Assembly (NCBI RefSeq): GCF_000731675.1
Contig: NZ_JMIT01000001.1
Span: 929,526-993,525 of the forward strand
Direction of reading: 5' to 3'
Source: Pseudomonas capeferrum
GTDB taxonomy: Bacteria > Pseudomonadota > Gammaproteobacteria > Pseudomonadales > Pseudomonadaceae
Length of the DNA: 64,000 nucleotides
The position numbers and the translations under genes were made by a program. Each line of letters starts with the position of its first letter. Within the stretch, counting starts at the first letter, position 1. A model generated the notes under the pieces. That model had not been told where the DNA came from, searched no databases, and saw only the letters and a program-made list of their open reading frames with translations. Shown one piece after another: positions 51,757-60,459 of the stretch.

Positions 51757-53133
51757 TCAGCTCCCTGCGTAACCAACCGACTTCGCCGCCATCCGATTAC
51801 GTTTCACGAAGTAGGCCGCCACCACCACCAGTGAGGTCACCGTGGTAAACCAGAACTGAAAGCGCGACCCTGGGTCGAAGGCCTGGGTGACAATCACGGC
51901 CAGCAGCGCGAACAGCGCAACGATATTGGCGTAAGGGAAGAACCACGCCCGGAACGCCGTGGGGTCGACCGCTTCATGCCGGGTTTTCCAGCGCATGGCA
52001 AAGTGGGCGATGATGATGAAGATCCACACGATCATCACGAACGTGCCGCTGCTTTTGGCCAGGGTCATGAACAGGTCGCCGCCGCTGACAAAGTGCACCG
52101 TCAGGATCAACAGGCAGATGCTCAGGCTCAGCAGCAGGGCGTTGAGCGGCACCCCTTTGGAGGTGGTGCGGGAGAACAGCTTCGGCGCGTGGCCACGCTG
52201 GCTCAACGAGAACAGCATGCGCGAGTTGGAAAACATGAACGAGTTCATCACCGACATGAACGAGATGAACAACACGATCTTCATGGCCACCGCCGCGCCA
52301 CTGAACCCGGCCAGGCTGAACAATGACACATACGGCGAAGCCAGGTTTTCAGTGTCTGTCCAGGGCAGGCACAGAATCAGAATCGACACCGAACCGACAT
52401 AGAACAGCATCACCCGCAAAATCACGCTCTTGATTGCCCTGATGACGTTCTGCCGCGGGTTTTCCGATTCGCCGGCCGCAACGGCTGCAATTTCACTGCC
52501 GCCCAGCGAGAAGATCACCACCACCACGCCCGCCATCACCGGCGACAGGCCATTGGGCATGAAGCCATCGTGCGCCGTCAGGTTGACCCAGCCAGGGGAG
52601 GGGATGTTGCTGTGCAGGCCGAGCAGTATCGAAACACCCAGCACCATGAAGATGAGAATGGTGGCGACCTTCATCGCGGCCAGCCAGTACTCCACTTCAG
52701 CGAACGATTTGACCGAGTAGGCGTTGCTGGCCATCAACGTCACCAGCATGATGAAGGCGCCCGCCCAGATCGGTAGCCACGGCAGAAAGTCGTTGAGGAT
52801 GGCGCCTAGCAGCACCGCCTCCAGGGTGATGGTCAGCATCGATTTGAGCCAGTACAGCCAGCCGACGGCAAAACCCGCCCATTCGCCGAGGTAGGTATTG
52901 GCATAGGTCGAGAACGAGCCGGCGTCCGGGTTGCGACAGGCCATCTCGCCGAGCATGAACATCACCAAGGTGACCACGATGCCGCCGATGAAATATGACA
53001 GGATCGCGGCCGGCCCCGCCGAGGCAATCAACTTGCCCGACCCCATGAACAGCCCCGCGCCTATCACCCCGCCTAGCGCAATCATGGTGATGTGCCGTTG
53101 TTTCAGGCTTTGCTTCAGACTGTTGGATTGCAT
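51757..53133 (-). CDS. APC-family amino-acid permease
   Basis: A 458-residue, 12-helix permease. RHITMIALGGVIGAGLFMGSGK in helix 1, FSLGGSEIAAVAAGESENPRQNV near residue 222 and the overall layout match the AAT branch (ProY/GabP/CycA-like). It imports an amino acid or GABA-like compound with protons. The start at 53133 (MQSNSLKQSLKQRH) has AAGGAA just upstream; an extension to 53202 is rejected. The neighbour on the right is divergent. Confidence 0.9.
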   Translation of the reverse strand: MQSNSLKQSLKQRHITMIALGGVIGAGLFMGSGKLIASAGPAAILSYFIGGIVVTLVMFMLGEMACRNPDAGSFSTYANTYLGEWAGFAVGWLYWLKSMLTITLEAVLLGAILNDFLPWLPIWAGAFIMLVTLMASNAYSVKSFAEVEYWLAAMKVATILIFMVLGVSILLGLHSNIPSPGWVNLTAHDGFMPNGLSPVMAGVVVVIFSLGGSEIAAVAAGESENPRQNVIRAIKSVILRVMLFYVGSVSILILCLPWTDTENLASPYVSLFSLAGFSGAAVAMKIVLFISFMSVMNSFMFSNSRMLFSLSQRGHAPKLFSRTTSKGVPLNALLLSLSICLLILTVHFVSGGDLFMTLAKSSGTFVMIVWIFIIIAHFAMRWKTRHEAVDPTAFRAWFFPYANIVALFALLAVIVTQAFDPGSRFQFWFTTVTSLVVVAAYFVKRNRMAAKSVGYAGS

Positions 53134-53488
53134 TTCCTTGTCCTCTCTTATTATCGGGGAGGAATTGGCAACGTTCGTGCAGCGCAAGGCTTGCGACCGC
53201 AAAAATAGTTACCCCCCACACACAGGCGTCGTCGTGCGCCTGCGTCCACGCCCTGCAGCCTTTTATTCAGGCAATAGCTGTCAGGCTGGCCACCTTGGGC
53301 AATGCGGCCGTCTATCTCAAGCGAATTCTGCGCACAACATCCTGCGTTTTTTTCCTGAGGGCGTGCTTTCTGCTGTGCAAAGTTGTCCCTTCAAGGGGAC
53401 ATGTCTGTTTCTCACACCGCTTACAGTCCGCTGCATATCCGAAATGGCTCAGGCCAAAAAAAGCATAACAATCCGGAGATGCAGTGTG
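53134..53488. other. divergent intergenic region without a recognised gene
   Basis: The 355 bp between the leftward permease and the rightward flavin hydroxylase hold no frame with family likeness. Both promoters must lie here. A partial -24/-12-like string occurs at 53166-53181, but I do not regard it as supported. A frame running through the region into the hydroxylase gene is an uninterrupted reading frame only, not an N-terminal extension of that family. Confidence 0.5.
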
Positions 53489-55186
53489 ATGCACACACCA
53501 CTCGCAGAGCCTCGTCGCTCTATCTATTTCGATTACCAGGTTTTCCCTGCCCACACCGCCAGCGTGAATGCCCAGGTGCAGCATCACCCTGTGGTGATCG
53601 TCGGTGCTGGGCCGATTGGCCTGACCACGGCCCTGGACCTGGCCCGCTACGGCATCCCCTCGATCGTGTTGGAAGCCGAACGGCAGGTCAGCGAAGGCAG
53701 CCGGGCGATCGTGTTCACCCGTCGATCACTGGAGATCCTGCAGCAGGTCGGCATCTCCGAGCGTGTCACCTCAGCGGGCCTGCCCTGGCGCTTTGGCAAT
53801 TCCTACTACCGCAATCAGCGGGTATTTCGCATGGAGGCCCCGCACGACCCCGATGACCGTTTTGCGCCCATGACCAACTTGCAACAGCCTTGCCTGGAGC
53901 AGTTTCTGGTCGATGCCTGCCACGCCAACCCGATGATCGAGCTGCGCTGGGGCAACCGGGTCAAGGCGCTGGCCCAGGCAGAAGACCGCGCGACACTGGA
54001 GGTGGATACCCCCGCGGGTGAGTACACCCTGCAAGCCAGCTGGGTGGTTGCCGCAGATGGGGCGCGTTCGGCCATTCGCACGCTGCTTGGGCTGCAACTG
54101 GAAGGTGCTTCATACGAAGGCCGTTTTGTAATCGCCGACATCAAGATCGACCTAGACCTGCCCACTGAGCGCCTGGCGTACTTCGACCCGCACTGGAACC
54201 CGGGCAATACCGTGCTCATGCACCGCGAGCCAGGCAATATCTGGCGCATCGACTATCAACTGGCACGGGGTGAAACGCCCGAACAGGCCTTGTCGGCTGA
54301 CTCCCTGCGCGAGCGTATCAATGCCCAGTTGGGCATCGTCGGGGTAGCGAACCCGCAGTGGGAGCTGGACTGGTGCTCGGTGTACTCGGCGCGCGCACTG
54401 ACACTGTCCGATTACCTGCATACTCGGGTGATATTCACCGGCGATGCCGCGCATTTGCTGCCCATTTTTGGCGTGCGCGGTGCCAACACCGGTTTCCAGG
54501 ACTGTCACGGCCTGGGCTGGAAGCTGGCGCTGACCCTCAAGGGTATTGCCGGCCCGGGGCTGCTGGCCTCGTATAGCGCGGAGCGGGTAGGGGCCGCGCG
54601 CGAGATCATTGCCGAAGCGGGGAAGAGCACCCGTTTCATGACGCCGCCCAGTGCGGGTTATCGCCTGTTGCGCGATGCCGTACTGTCGTTGTCACTGACC
54701 CAGGCGTTCGTCCGCCCGCTGTACCACTGGCGCACTTCGCGGCCACATGACTATGTGGACTCTGCACTCAACTGCAAGCATGACGACAATTCACGCTTCA
54801 ACTGCGGGCCGCACCAGGGCGCGCCGCTGCTGAACGTGCGGCTCGGCGATGACCAGTTCCTGTTCGACAGGCTAGGGGCGTCGTTCTGCCTGCTGTATTT
54901 CACTGATGCCATTGAAGTGCCGAGCGATATTCAAGCGCAGGCGCAAAGCCTGCGTGACCAAGGCGTGCCATTGCAGTTGCTGGCTGTCGTGGGTAATCGG
55001 CAAGGTGAGGTCCGGGGCGCAGACGGGGTGATCGACGACCCTGGCGGCCACCTGCGCAACAAATATGGTGCGTCGGCGGGCGGTGCTTACCTGATGCGCC
55101 CGGACCAGCACGTTTGCGCGCGCTGGCATCACCTCAATGGGCAGGCTTTGCGTGATGCCGTCGAAACCGCTTTGGGCAATGAGTGA
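53489..55186 (+). CDS. FAD-dependent aromatic hydroxylase (MhpA/PheA-like)
   Basis: A 565-residue class A flavoprotein monooxygenase. The FAD Rossmann motif VVIVGAGPIGLTTALDLARYG is at about residues 31-51, DG motif VVAADGARSAIR at about 185, and the FAD ribityl site VIFTGDAAHLLPIFGVRGANTGFQD at about 313-337. A C-terminal thioredoxin-like domain follows, as in phenol and MhpA hydroxylases. It hydroxylates an aromatic ring using NAD(P)H and O2. ATG 53489 has GGAG 10 nt upstream and gives a family-length protein. DUF2783 and MFS genes follow directly; the actual aromatic substrate is unknown. Confidence 0.9.
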   Translation: MHTPLAEPRRSIYFDYQVFPAHTASVNAQVQHHPVVIVGAGPIGLTTALDLARYGIPSIVLEAERQVSEGSRAIVFTRRSLEILQQVGISERVTSAGLPWRFGNSYYRNQRVFRMEAPHDPDDRFAPMTNLQQPCLEQFLVDACHANPMIELRWGNRVKALAQAEDRATLEVDTPAGEYTLQASWVVAADGARSAIRTLLGLQLEGASYEGRFVIADIKIDLDLPTERLAYFDPHWNPGNTVLMHREPGNIWRIDYQLARGETPEQALSADSLRERINAQLGIVGVANPQWELDWCSVYSARALTLSDYLHTRVIFTGDAAHLLPIFGVRGANTGFQDCHGLGWKLALTLKGIAGPGLLASYSAERVGAAREIIAEAGKSTRFMTPPSAGYRLLRDAVLSLSLTQAFVRPLYHWRTSRPHDYVDSALNCKHDDNSRFNCGPHQGAPLLNVRLGDDQFLFDRLGASFCLLYFTDAIEVPSDIQAQAQSLRDQGVPLQLLAVVGNRQGEVRGADGVIDDPGGHLRNKYGASAGGAYLMRPDQHVCARWHHLNGQALRDAVETALGNE

Positions 55187-55193
55187 GAACCCT

Positions 55194-55382
55194 ATGGAAC
55201 ACAAGCAATTGACCATCAGCGACATTGAGACCCTCTACGACCAGCTAGCGGATGCCCTTGACCACATCGAAGAGGGCAAACGCGAGCTGTTTCTGGTGAA
55301 ACTGGCGCTGCTCAGCGCCCAGGCGCTTGGCGACGCAGAGCAGTTTCTGGCGCTGACGCGCACGGCGTTGCTGGACCTGTAA
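55194..55382 (+). CDS. DUF2783-like small protein
   Basis: A 62-residue helical acidic protein (LTISDIETLYDQLADALDHI ... LVKLALLSAQALGDAEQFLALTRTAL). Its size, 7-bp distance from a flavin hydroxylase gene and pattern of two helices resemble DUF2783 proteins, which regularly accompany such monooxygenases. A partner or stability factor for the hydroxylase is possible. The family name is by eye. Confidence 0.65.
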   Translation: MEHKQLTISDIETLYDQLADALDHIEEGKRELFLVKLALLSAQALGDAEQFLALTRTALLDL

Positions 55383-55467
55383 TCAGCCCCTGGCTTTCGT
55401 GCATTTGCCGCCGGTTTATCTGTTCGAGCCGGCGAGCCTTCCTATAACAATAATCAGGAAGTTCCCC

Positions 55468-56808
55468 ATGACACGCAGTCCTATCGCCAGCGCGACCACC
55501 CCGACGGTGGCCGGTGTTGACGACCGCTATCAGCACGTGTGTAAAAAGATCTCGAAAAGGCTGATCGGCTTTTTGTTTGCCTGCTTCGTACTGTCGTTTC
55601 TGGACCGCATCAATATCGGTTTCGCCGGCCTGACCATGATGGGCGACCTGGGCCTCACGGGCACTCAGTTTGGCCTGGCCAGTACCTTCTTCTATGTCGC
55701 ATACATCGCCTGTGGCATACCCAGCAACATGGCCCTGGCGCGTCTCGGGGCCCGTCGCTGGATCGGCAGCCTGATGATTGCCTGGGGGCTGGCGTCTACC
55801 TGCACGCTGTTTGCGACCGATGCCACCTCGCTTTACCTGTTGCGGATTCTGGTGGGTGTGACCGAAGCGGGGTTCTTGCCTGGCGTGTTGCTGTACCTGA
55901 CCTTCTGGTTTCCTTCGGCTTACCGGGCCCGCGCCAACGCGCTGTTCATGATCGCCATGCCATTTACCGCCGGGTTCAGCGCTGCGCTGTCGGGGCTGAT
56001 TCTGGGCCTGGATGGCATCTGGGGGCTGAAGGGCTGGCAATGGCTGTTCCTGCTCGAAGGCTTGCCCTCGGTGCTGATGGGCTGCGTGGTGTTCGGTTAT
56101 CTGGATGACCGCCCGCAACAGGCGAAGTGGTTGGATGGCGAAGAACAGGCGCTGCTGCAGCGCGCACTGCAAGCGGACCGCGCTGCCTGCACGGCAACTG
56201 CGACACAGCCTGCCCGCAGCGTGTGGCGCGAACTGGCCTCGCCGCGCATCCTGCTGTTCTGCCTGGTCTACTTTTGCCTGGTCAACACCTTGGCAATGAT
56301 TGCGGTATGGACGCCGTTGATCGTCAAAAGCTTCAACAGCGCCAGCAGTAACCAGGCGATCGGCTTTCTGGCGGCCATCCCGCAGATCTGCACCATTGTC
56401 CTGATGATCGTCTGGGGCCTGCATTCGGACCGCACCCGCGAGCGCCGGTGGCACTTGGTGCTGCCCATGCTGATGGCTGCGGCTGGCTGGGTGCTCACTG
56501 CGCTGTCGAGCTATCCGGCGGTGCAATTGCTGGGGGTGTGCATGGCGGCCAGCGGCTCTTACAGCGCTATGTCGATTTTCTGGACAACGCCCGACCAGGT
56601 GCTGAGTTTCAGTGCCCGTGCGGTGGGTATCGCGGTGATCAACGCCATGGGCAATATCGGCTCGGCAGTCAACCCGCTGGTGGTCGGCTGGCTGAAGGAC
56701 CTGACGTCCAGTTTCAGCGCAGGTTTCGCCTATGCTGCCCTGCTGCTGGTCCTCGGCGCACTGCTGGCCCTGCGCCTGCCCATAGCGCCGCCAGAGCCCG
56801 GGCGCTGA
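55468..56808 (+). CDS. MFS transporter, anion:cation symporter family
   Basis: A 446-residue 12-helix carrier. FLDRINIGFAGLTMMGDLGLT in helix 1, GIPSNMALARLGARRWIGSLMIAWG and GVTEAGFLPGVLLYLTFWFP are hallmark blocks of ACS carriers (4-hydroxyphenylacetate/phthalate/tartrate type). ATG 55468 follows AGGAA (55456-55460). It probably imports the substrate of the hydroxylase upstream; a LuxR gene follows 76 bp later on the same strand. Confidence 0.88.
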   Translation: MTRSPIASATTPTVAGVDDRYQHVCKKISKRLIGFLFACFVLSFLDRINIGFAGLTMMGDLGLTGTQFGLASTFFYVAYIACGIPSNMALARLGARRWIGSLMIAWGLASTCTLFATDATSLYLLRILVGVTEAGFLPGVLLYLTFWFPSAYRARANALFMIAMPFTAGFSAALSGLILGLDGIWGLKGWQWLFLLEGLPSVLMGCVVFGYLDDRPQQAKWLDGEEQALLQRALQADRAACTATATQPARSVWRELASPRILLFCLVYFCLVNTLAMIAVWTPLIVKSFNSASSNQAIGFLAAIPQICTIVLMIVWGLHSDRTRERRWHLVLPMLMAAAGWVLTALSSYPAVQLLGVCMAASGSYSAMSIFWTTPDQVLSFSARAVGIAVINAMGNIGSAVNPLVVGWLKDLTSSFSAGFAYAALLLVLGALLALRLPIAPPEPGR

Positions 56809-56884
56809 AGGGTGATAGAGTGTCGGGTAGCCGTAGTAGGCAATAACCACAAAACCTGCGCCCGACACGTCGAGAGAAACCGCT

Positions 56885-57700
56885 ATGCAGTACTGGCCCT
56901 TGCGCCCCGGCAGTAGTGAACACCGCTTCAATATCGCTCACACCGCCAATCTGTTCGCCAGGGTGGGCCAGAACCGCAGCAAGTTCCTCGCAGCGGATTT
57001 GCTGCAGGTGATCGGCTCGGGCGTGCCGTTGGCCCAATGCACGATCTTCGCTTATCCGCAGCGGCGCAACGCCGAGGTGTTCTCGTTTGCGGACCGGGCG
57101 CGCGAAGTCTCGCTGCCGGCGATCTCCCACAAATATGTGCAACGCTTCTTCGGCCTGGATGGCAACCAGCAGGTGATGAGCCAAAGCCACTGCGTCACCA
57201 ACACCATCGTGCAACGCCAGTCAGCTGACGACATCACGCACCCCGAGTACCGGCGCATCTGCTATGAGCAGCCACAGATTGCCGAGCGGGTAGCCTTGCT
57301 GACCCACTGTGAAAGCAACCGCTGGTTGTCGGTGAACTTCTACCGCGGCCGCGAGCACGGGCGCTTCTCGGCGCAGGAAATGAACTACCTGGAGGCCCTG
57401 GCGCCGTTGCTGATCCAGGCCGTGCGCCTGCATTACCATGCGCACCTGCAAGCCAATGAGCTGCCCTTGCTTTTGGCCGAGCGGGTAATCAAGCAGCAGC
57501 ATGTGGCGCTGACCTTGCGTGAACAAACGCTGTTGCGCCTGATGCTGAGCGGCCTTGCAGTGGAAGACATTGCCGAGCATCTGGGGGTTCGCCCCGTCAG
57601 CGCCGCGACGTATGTGAAACGGCTATACCGCAAACTGGGTGTCAACGGTTTGCGTGAGCTGTTTGGCTTGACCACGCAGGCCCAGTGGGCGCTATCCTGA
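56885..57700 (+). CDS. LuxR-family transcriptional regulator
   Basis: A 271-residue regulator. The C-terminal helix-turn-helix (about 205-260) reads LTLREQTLLRLMLSGLAVEDIAEHLGV ... AATYVKRLYRKLGVNGLREL, a GerE/LuxR DNA-binding domain. The N-terminal 190 residues are of no family I recognise; the usual autoinducer-binding residues are not evident. Being last in the hydroxylase/DUF2783/MFS group, it may regulate that locus. Confidence 0.82.
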   Translation: MQYWPLRPGSSEHRFNIAHTANLFARVGQNRSKFLAADLLQVIGSGVPLAQCTIFAYPQRRNAEVFSFADRAREVSLPAISHKYVQRFFGLDGNQQVMSQSHCVTNTIVQRQSADDITHPEYRRICYEQPQIAERVALLTHCESNRWLSVNFYRGREHGRFSAQEMNYLEALAPLLIQAVRLHYHAHLQANELPLLLAERVIKQQHVALTLREQTLLRLMLSGLAVEDIAEHLGVRPVSAATYVKRLYRKLGVNGLRELFGLTTQAQWALS

Positions 57701-57726
57701 ATGCCTGCACCCTTGGGGCATCTATC

Positions 57727-58149
57727 ATGCGCAGGTTGATGGTGTTGCTCGCGATCACGGCGATTGCGGGTTGTCAGGCGCCAATGCCGGCTGCCGATCC
57801 GCAGATGGCCTGGGTCGACTTCTCGGTGCCGTTTCCCAACGACAGGTTGTTGATGGCTGAACGCCTGGACCAGCAACGCCTGCGCGACGGCCGGTTTTTT
57901 CAGGTCAGCCCCGGCGGCCATGAGCTGATCGTCAGGTTCGACTACGAAGCAAGCGGGGGTTCGGGCATGAGCATGATGGGGGGCTCCACCGTGCGCGAGT
58001 GCTACCTGACGCTCAACTACCCGCATTTCAAAGCCGGCCAGCGCTATGTGCTGGAGGCGCGTTCCATGGCCTTGACGCCCGAGGCGCGGCTATACGATGC
58101 CAAGGGGGCGATCGTTGCCGAGGTCAGCGCGTATTATTGCCTTATGTGA
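57727..58149 (+). CDS. small lipoprotein, PA0061/PA0062-like
   Basis: A 140-residue protein with a lipoprotein signal (MRRLMVLLAITAIAGC; lipobox AIAGC) so Cys-16 would be lipidated. The body is a small beta-rich domain (WVDFSVPFPNDRLLMAERLD ... CYLTLNYPHFKAGQRYVLEAR) ending YYCLM. It resembles the uncharacterised Pseudomonas family named after PA0061/PA0062; this name is from memory. ATG 57727 gives the lipoprotein start; an earlier Met at 57685 would overlap the LuxR gene. Confidence 0.75.
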   Translation: MRRLMVLLAITAIAGCQAPMPAADPQMAWVDFSVPFPNDRLLMAERLDQQRLRDGRFFQVSPGGHELIVRFDYEASGGSGMSMMGGSTVRECYLTLNYPHFKAGQRYVLEARSMALTPEARLYDAKGAIVAEVSAYYCLM

Positions 58150-58163
58150 GTGATGTTCAAACA

Positions 58164-58781
58164 ATGAATCGTCCGCTGTTCGTTTCTCTGGATGGGCCCA
58201 AGGGCACTGGCAAGACCACACTGCTTGAGGCCATTACAAAAGTACTGAGGGCAGGCAACAACAAGGTGGTCCGGCTTTGCGAGCGCAATAACGACCCCAA
58301 CAGGGGTGCAACAATGGCGCTGGTCAACCAACTGGTCAGAAACCCCAGCCGGGAGCTGGAAATGGGGGTTTGCGAGCGCCTGGCCGATAGCCGTAGCTGG
58401 ATTTCACAGCATGTGCTGCCCAGACAGCCCCAGGGCAGCATCATCCTGATCGACCGCTGGTACCCGTCGGATGCCGCGTTTCGCCGGATAGTCCCGTTTG
58501 CTGACATTCTGCGCCTGAATATCGAGCGCAATGTGCGCGTGCCAGACCTGCATGTCGGGGTGGTCACCGACCCTGAAATCTCATGGGCCAGGGCAGCGGC
58601 GCGGTCGCGCGGGCTGGGCAGTACCGTGATGTTCAACCTGCATGAGCAGGTTGCCACTACCCAGGCGTTCGAGCGAGCGGTTGCGGAGCAGGGGTGGGTG
58701 TTGTGCCGCAATGAGGGCACGGTCGAGGAGGCGACGATGCAGGTGGTTGCCGAGATTTATAAGGTGTTGCGAGGCCAATAG
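58164..58781 (+). CDS. thymidylate-kinase-like P-loop protein
   Basis: A 205-residue nucleoside-monophosphate-kinase-like protein. The P-loop is FVSLDGPKGTGKTTLLEAI (residues 6-24); LIDRWYPSD (about 98) corresponds to the DR(Y/H) segment of dTMP kinase; the Arg-rich LID region is ARAAARSRGLG. Similarity to housekeeping Tmk is partial, so this is probably a paralogue acting on another small substrate. ATG 58164 is used; there is no strong ribosome site. Confidence 0.72.
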   Translation: MNRPLFVSLDGPKGTGKTTLLEAITKVLRAGNNKVVRLCERNNDPNRGATMALVNQLVRNPSRELEMGVCERLADSRSWISQHVLPRQPQGSIILIDRWYPSDAAFRRIVPFADILRLNIERNVRVPDLHVGVVTDPEISWARAAARSRGLGSTVMFNLHEQVATTQAFERAVAEQGWVLCRNEGTVEEATMQVVAEIYKVLRGQ

Positions 58782-58834
58782 GGGACCGCACATAAAGAAA
58801 ACCCGACAACGCAGGCAAGGGAGCCTCTACCGCA

Positions 58835-59212
58835 ATGATTGATCACTTGGATCATCTGGTGCTGACCACCACTGATGTCGATGCTTGCAAAGATTTCTAC
58901 GTCCGTGTTCTGGGGATGCGTTTGCAGACCTTTGGGGCAGGCCGCCTTGCGTTCTGTTTCGGCAATCAAAAGATCAACGTCCATGTTCGCGGGCATGAGT
59001 TCGAGCCAAAGGCCCACCTGCCGGTGCCGGGGGCCTTGGACGTGTGCTTGATCGCCAGTGTCGGGCTCGAGCAAGTGGTCGCACACCTCGAGGCTCAGAA
59101 CTGGCCCATTGTCGAAGGGCCTGTTCAGCGGACCGGGGCGACCGGGCCTATCCTCTCGGTCTATGTGCGCGACCCTGATCTCAATCTGATCGAAATTTCC
59201 GAACAGCTGTGA
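58835..59212 (+). CDS. VOC-family (glyoxalase/bleomycin-resistance) protein
   Basis: A 125-residue protein with two beta-alpha-beta-beta-beta units. Metal ligands fit His in IDHLDHLVLTTTDVDACKDFY, a middle His/Glu and Glu near the end (PDLNLIEISEQL). VOC proteins include lyases, dioxygenases and resistance proteins; the very close YfiE/YwbC-like 'VOC virulence' subgroup is likeliest. Function unknown. ATG 58835 is used. Confidence 0.85.
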   Translation: MIDHLDHLVLTTTDVDACKDFYVRVLGMRLQTFGAGRLAFCFGNQKINVHVRGHEFEPKAHLPVPGALDVCLIASVGLEQVVAHLEAQNWPIVEGPVQRTGATGPILSVYVRDPDLNLIEISEQL

Positions 59213-59355
59213 CTTGGCGGTTCAGGGCTTTCAGTGCCGGTGGTGAAACTACCTACTCGAGGCAGGAGGAACGGCTGTTCTTTTAGTGCACCCATGAGAA
59301 GGCATCATGTCGTTGGGGTGGGCATCATGTGTGTACTGAATAACAGGAGCCAGAC

Positions 59356-60282
59356 ATGGCTATTCTCTACATGGCCGAGCCCGGCAGTGCTGCTCAATGG
59401 CGTCAGGCTTTTCATGAAAGTGCCCCCGAACTTGAGTTTCGCGAATGGCCCGAGGTGGGCGATGCGCGCGACATCGAGTATCTGATTGCCTGGAAAGCGA
59501 TGCCGAGGCTGATGGCGCAGTTCCCAAACCTCAGCGTGCTGTACTCGGCAGGCGCCGGCGTCGATCAGTTCGACCTGTCTGAGCTACCCGAGCACGTTTC
59601 GCTGGTCAGGCTGGTGGATGGCGCCATGGCCGACATCATGGCCGAGTACGTGACCTTTGCCGTGCTGGCCTTGCACCGTGACATCCTCACTTACCAGAAC
59701 AGTCAGCGCGAGCGCCGCTGGGCGCCTTTGCCGATCATCCCTGCATGCGAGCGGCGTGTGGGTGTGATGGGGCTGGGGAACCTCGGGCAGGTAGCCCTGC
59801 AGCGGTTGCAGCCACTGGGCTTCCAGCTGCATGCATGGAGCCGCTCGCCCAAAGCGGTCGCGGGTGCGCGTTGCTACGTGGGTAATGAGCAATTGCATGC
59901 ATTTCTAGGCCAATGCGACATCCTGATCAATCTGTTGCCTCTGACACCCGAAACGACGGGCATATTGAACGCGACCACGCTCGATGCGCTGCCCACAGGG
60001 GCAGGTGTGGTGAACGTGGGGCGGGGTGCTCATGTTATCGAGCAGGATCTGTTGGCGGCGCTTGATACCGGCAAGGTCGCAGGCGCGGTGCTGGACGTGC
60101 TTGATCAGGAGCCTCCCTTGCCCGACCACCCGTTCTGGCGGCACCCGCGGGTGTTGCTGACCCCGCATATCGCCAGCAATGTTCAGGTCAAGGGCGCTGT
60201 TGATGTCATCGTGCGAAACCTTCACCGCGCGCGCAGCGGCCTGCCCTTGCTGAACACGGTGCATCGCGGCAAGGGGTACTGA
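59356..60282 (+). CDS. D-2-hydroxyacid dehydrogenase (GhrA-like glyoxylate/hydroxypyruvate reductase)
   Basis: A 308-residue NAD(P)H-dependent reductase. NVGRGAHVIEQDLL has the catalytic Arg (about 219), LDQEPPLP the Glu (about 251) and LTPHIASN the His (about 270). The cofactor motif is VGVMGLGNLGQVAL (about 135-148). The layout is the GhrA type that reduces glyoxylate and hydroxypyruvate. ATG 59356 follows AGGAG. It precedes a flavin D-2-hydroxyacid dehydrogenase, so the two could form an interconversion of a keto acid and hydroxy acid. Confidence 0.88.
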   Translation: MAILYMAEPGSAAQWRQAFHESAPELEFREWPEVGDARDIEYLIAWKAMPRLMAQFPNLSVLYSAGAGVDQFDLSELPEHVSLVRLVDGAMADIMAEYVTFAVLALHRDILTYQNSQRERRWAPLPIIPACERRVGVMGLGNLGQVALQRLQPLGFQLHAWSRSPKAVAGARCYVGNEQLHAFLGQCDILINLLPLTPETTGILNATTLDALPTGAGVVNVGRGAHVIEQDLLAALDTGKVAGAVLDVLDQEPPLPDHPFWRHPRVLLTPHIASNVQVKGAVDVIVRNLHRARSGLPLLNTVHRGKGY

Positions 60283-60459
60283 GGCGTTGCGATTTGATCC
60301 TGCCTGAAGAAGCATGAAAAGCCTGTTTCTTCCTATTCCGAGTTGGTAGAGCCTCATCCGCGCTCGGCTTACAGTAGTTAACGCCCACCGCTCTACCCTG
60401 GGGAGTCCCCGTAGGGCCGTTGCGTTTCCGTGCTGATGATCGAGACCAGGCTTCTCCCA

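Noticed and set aside
53166-53181. Sigma-54-like string TGGCA...GTGCA
   Set aside because: Only the GG and GC doublets and part of the -24 box match, it is more than 300 bp from the gene, and no activator is near.
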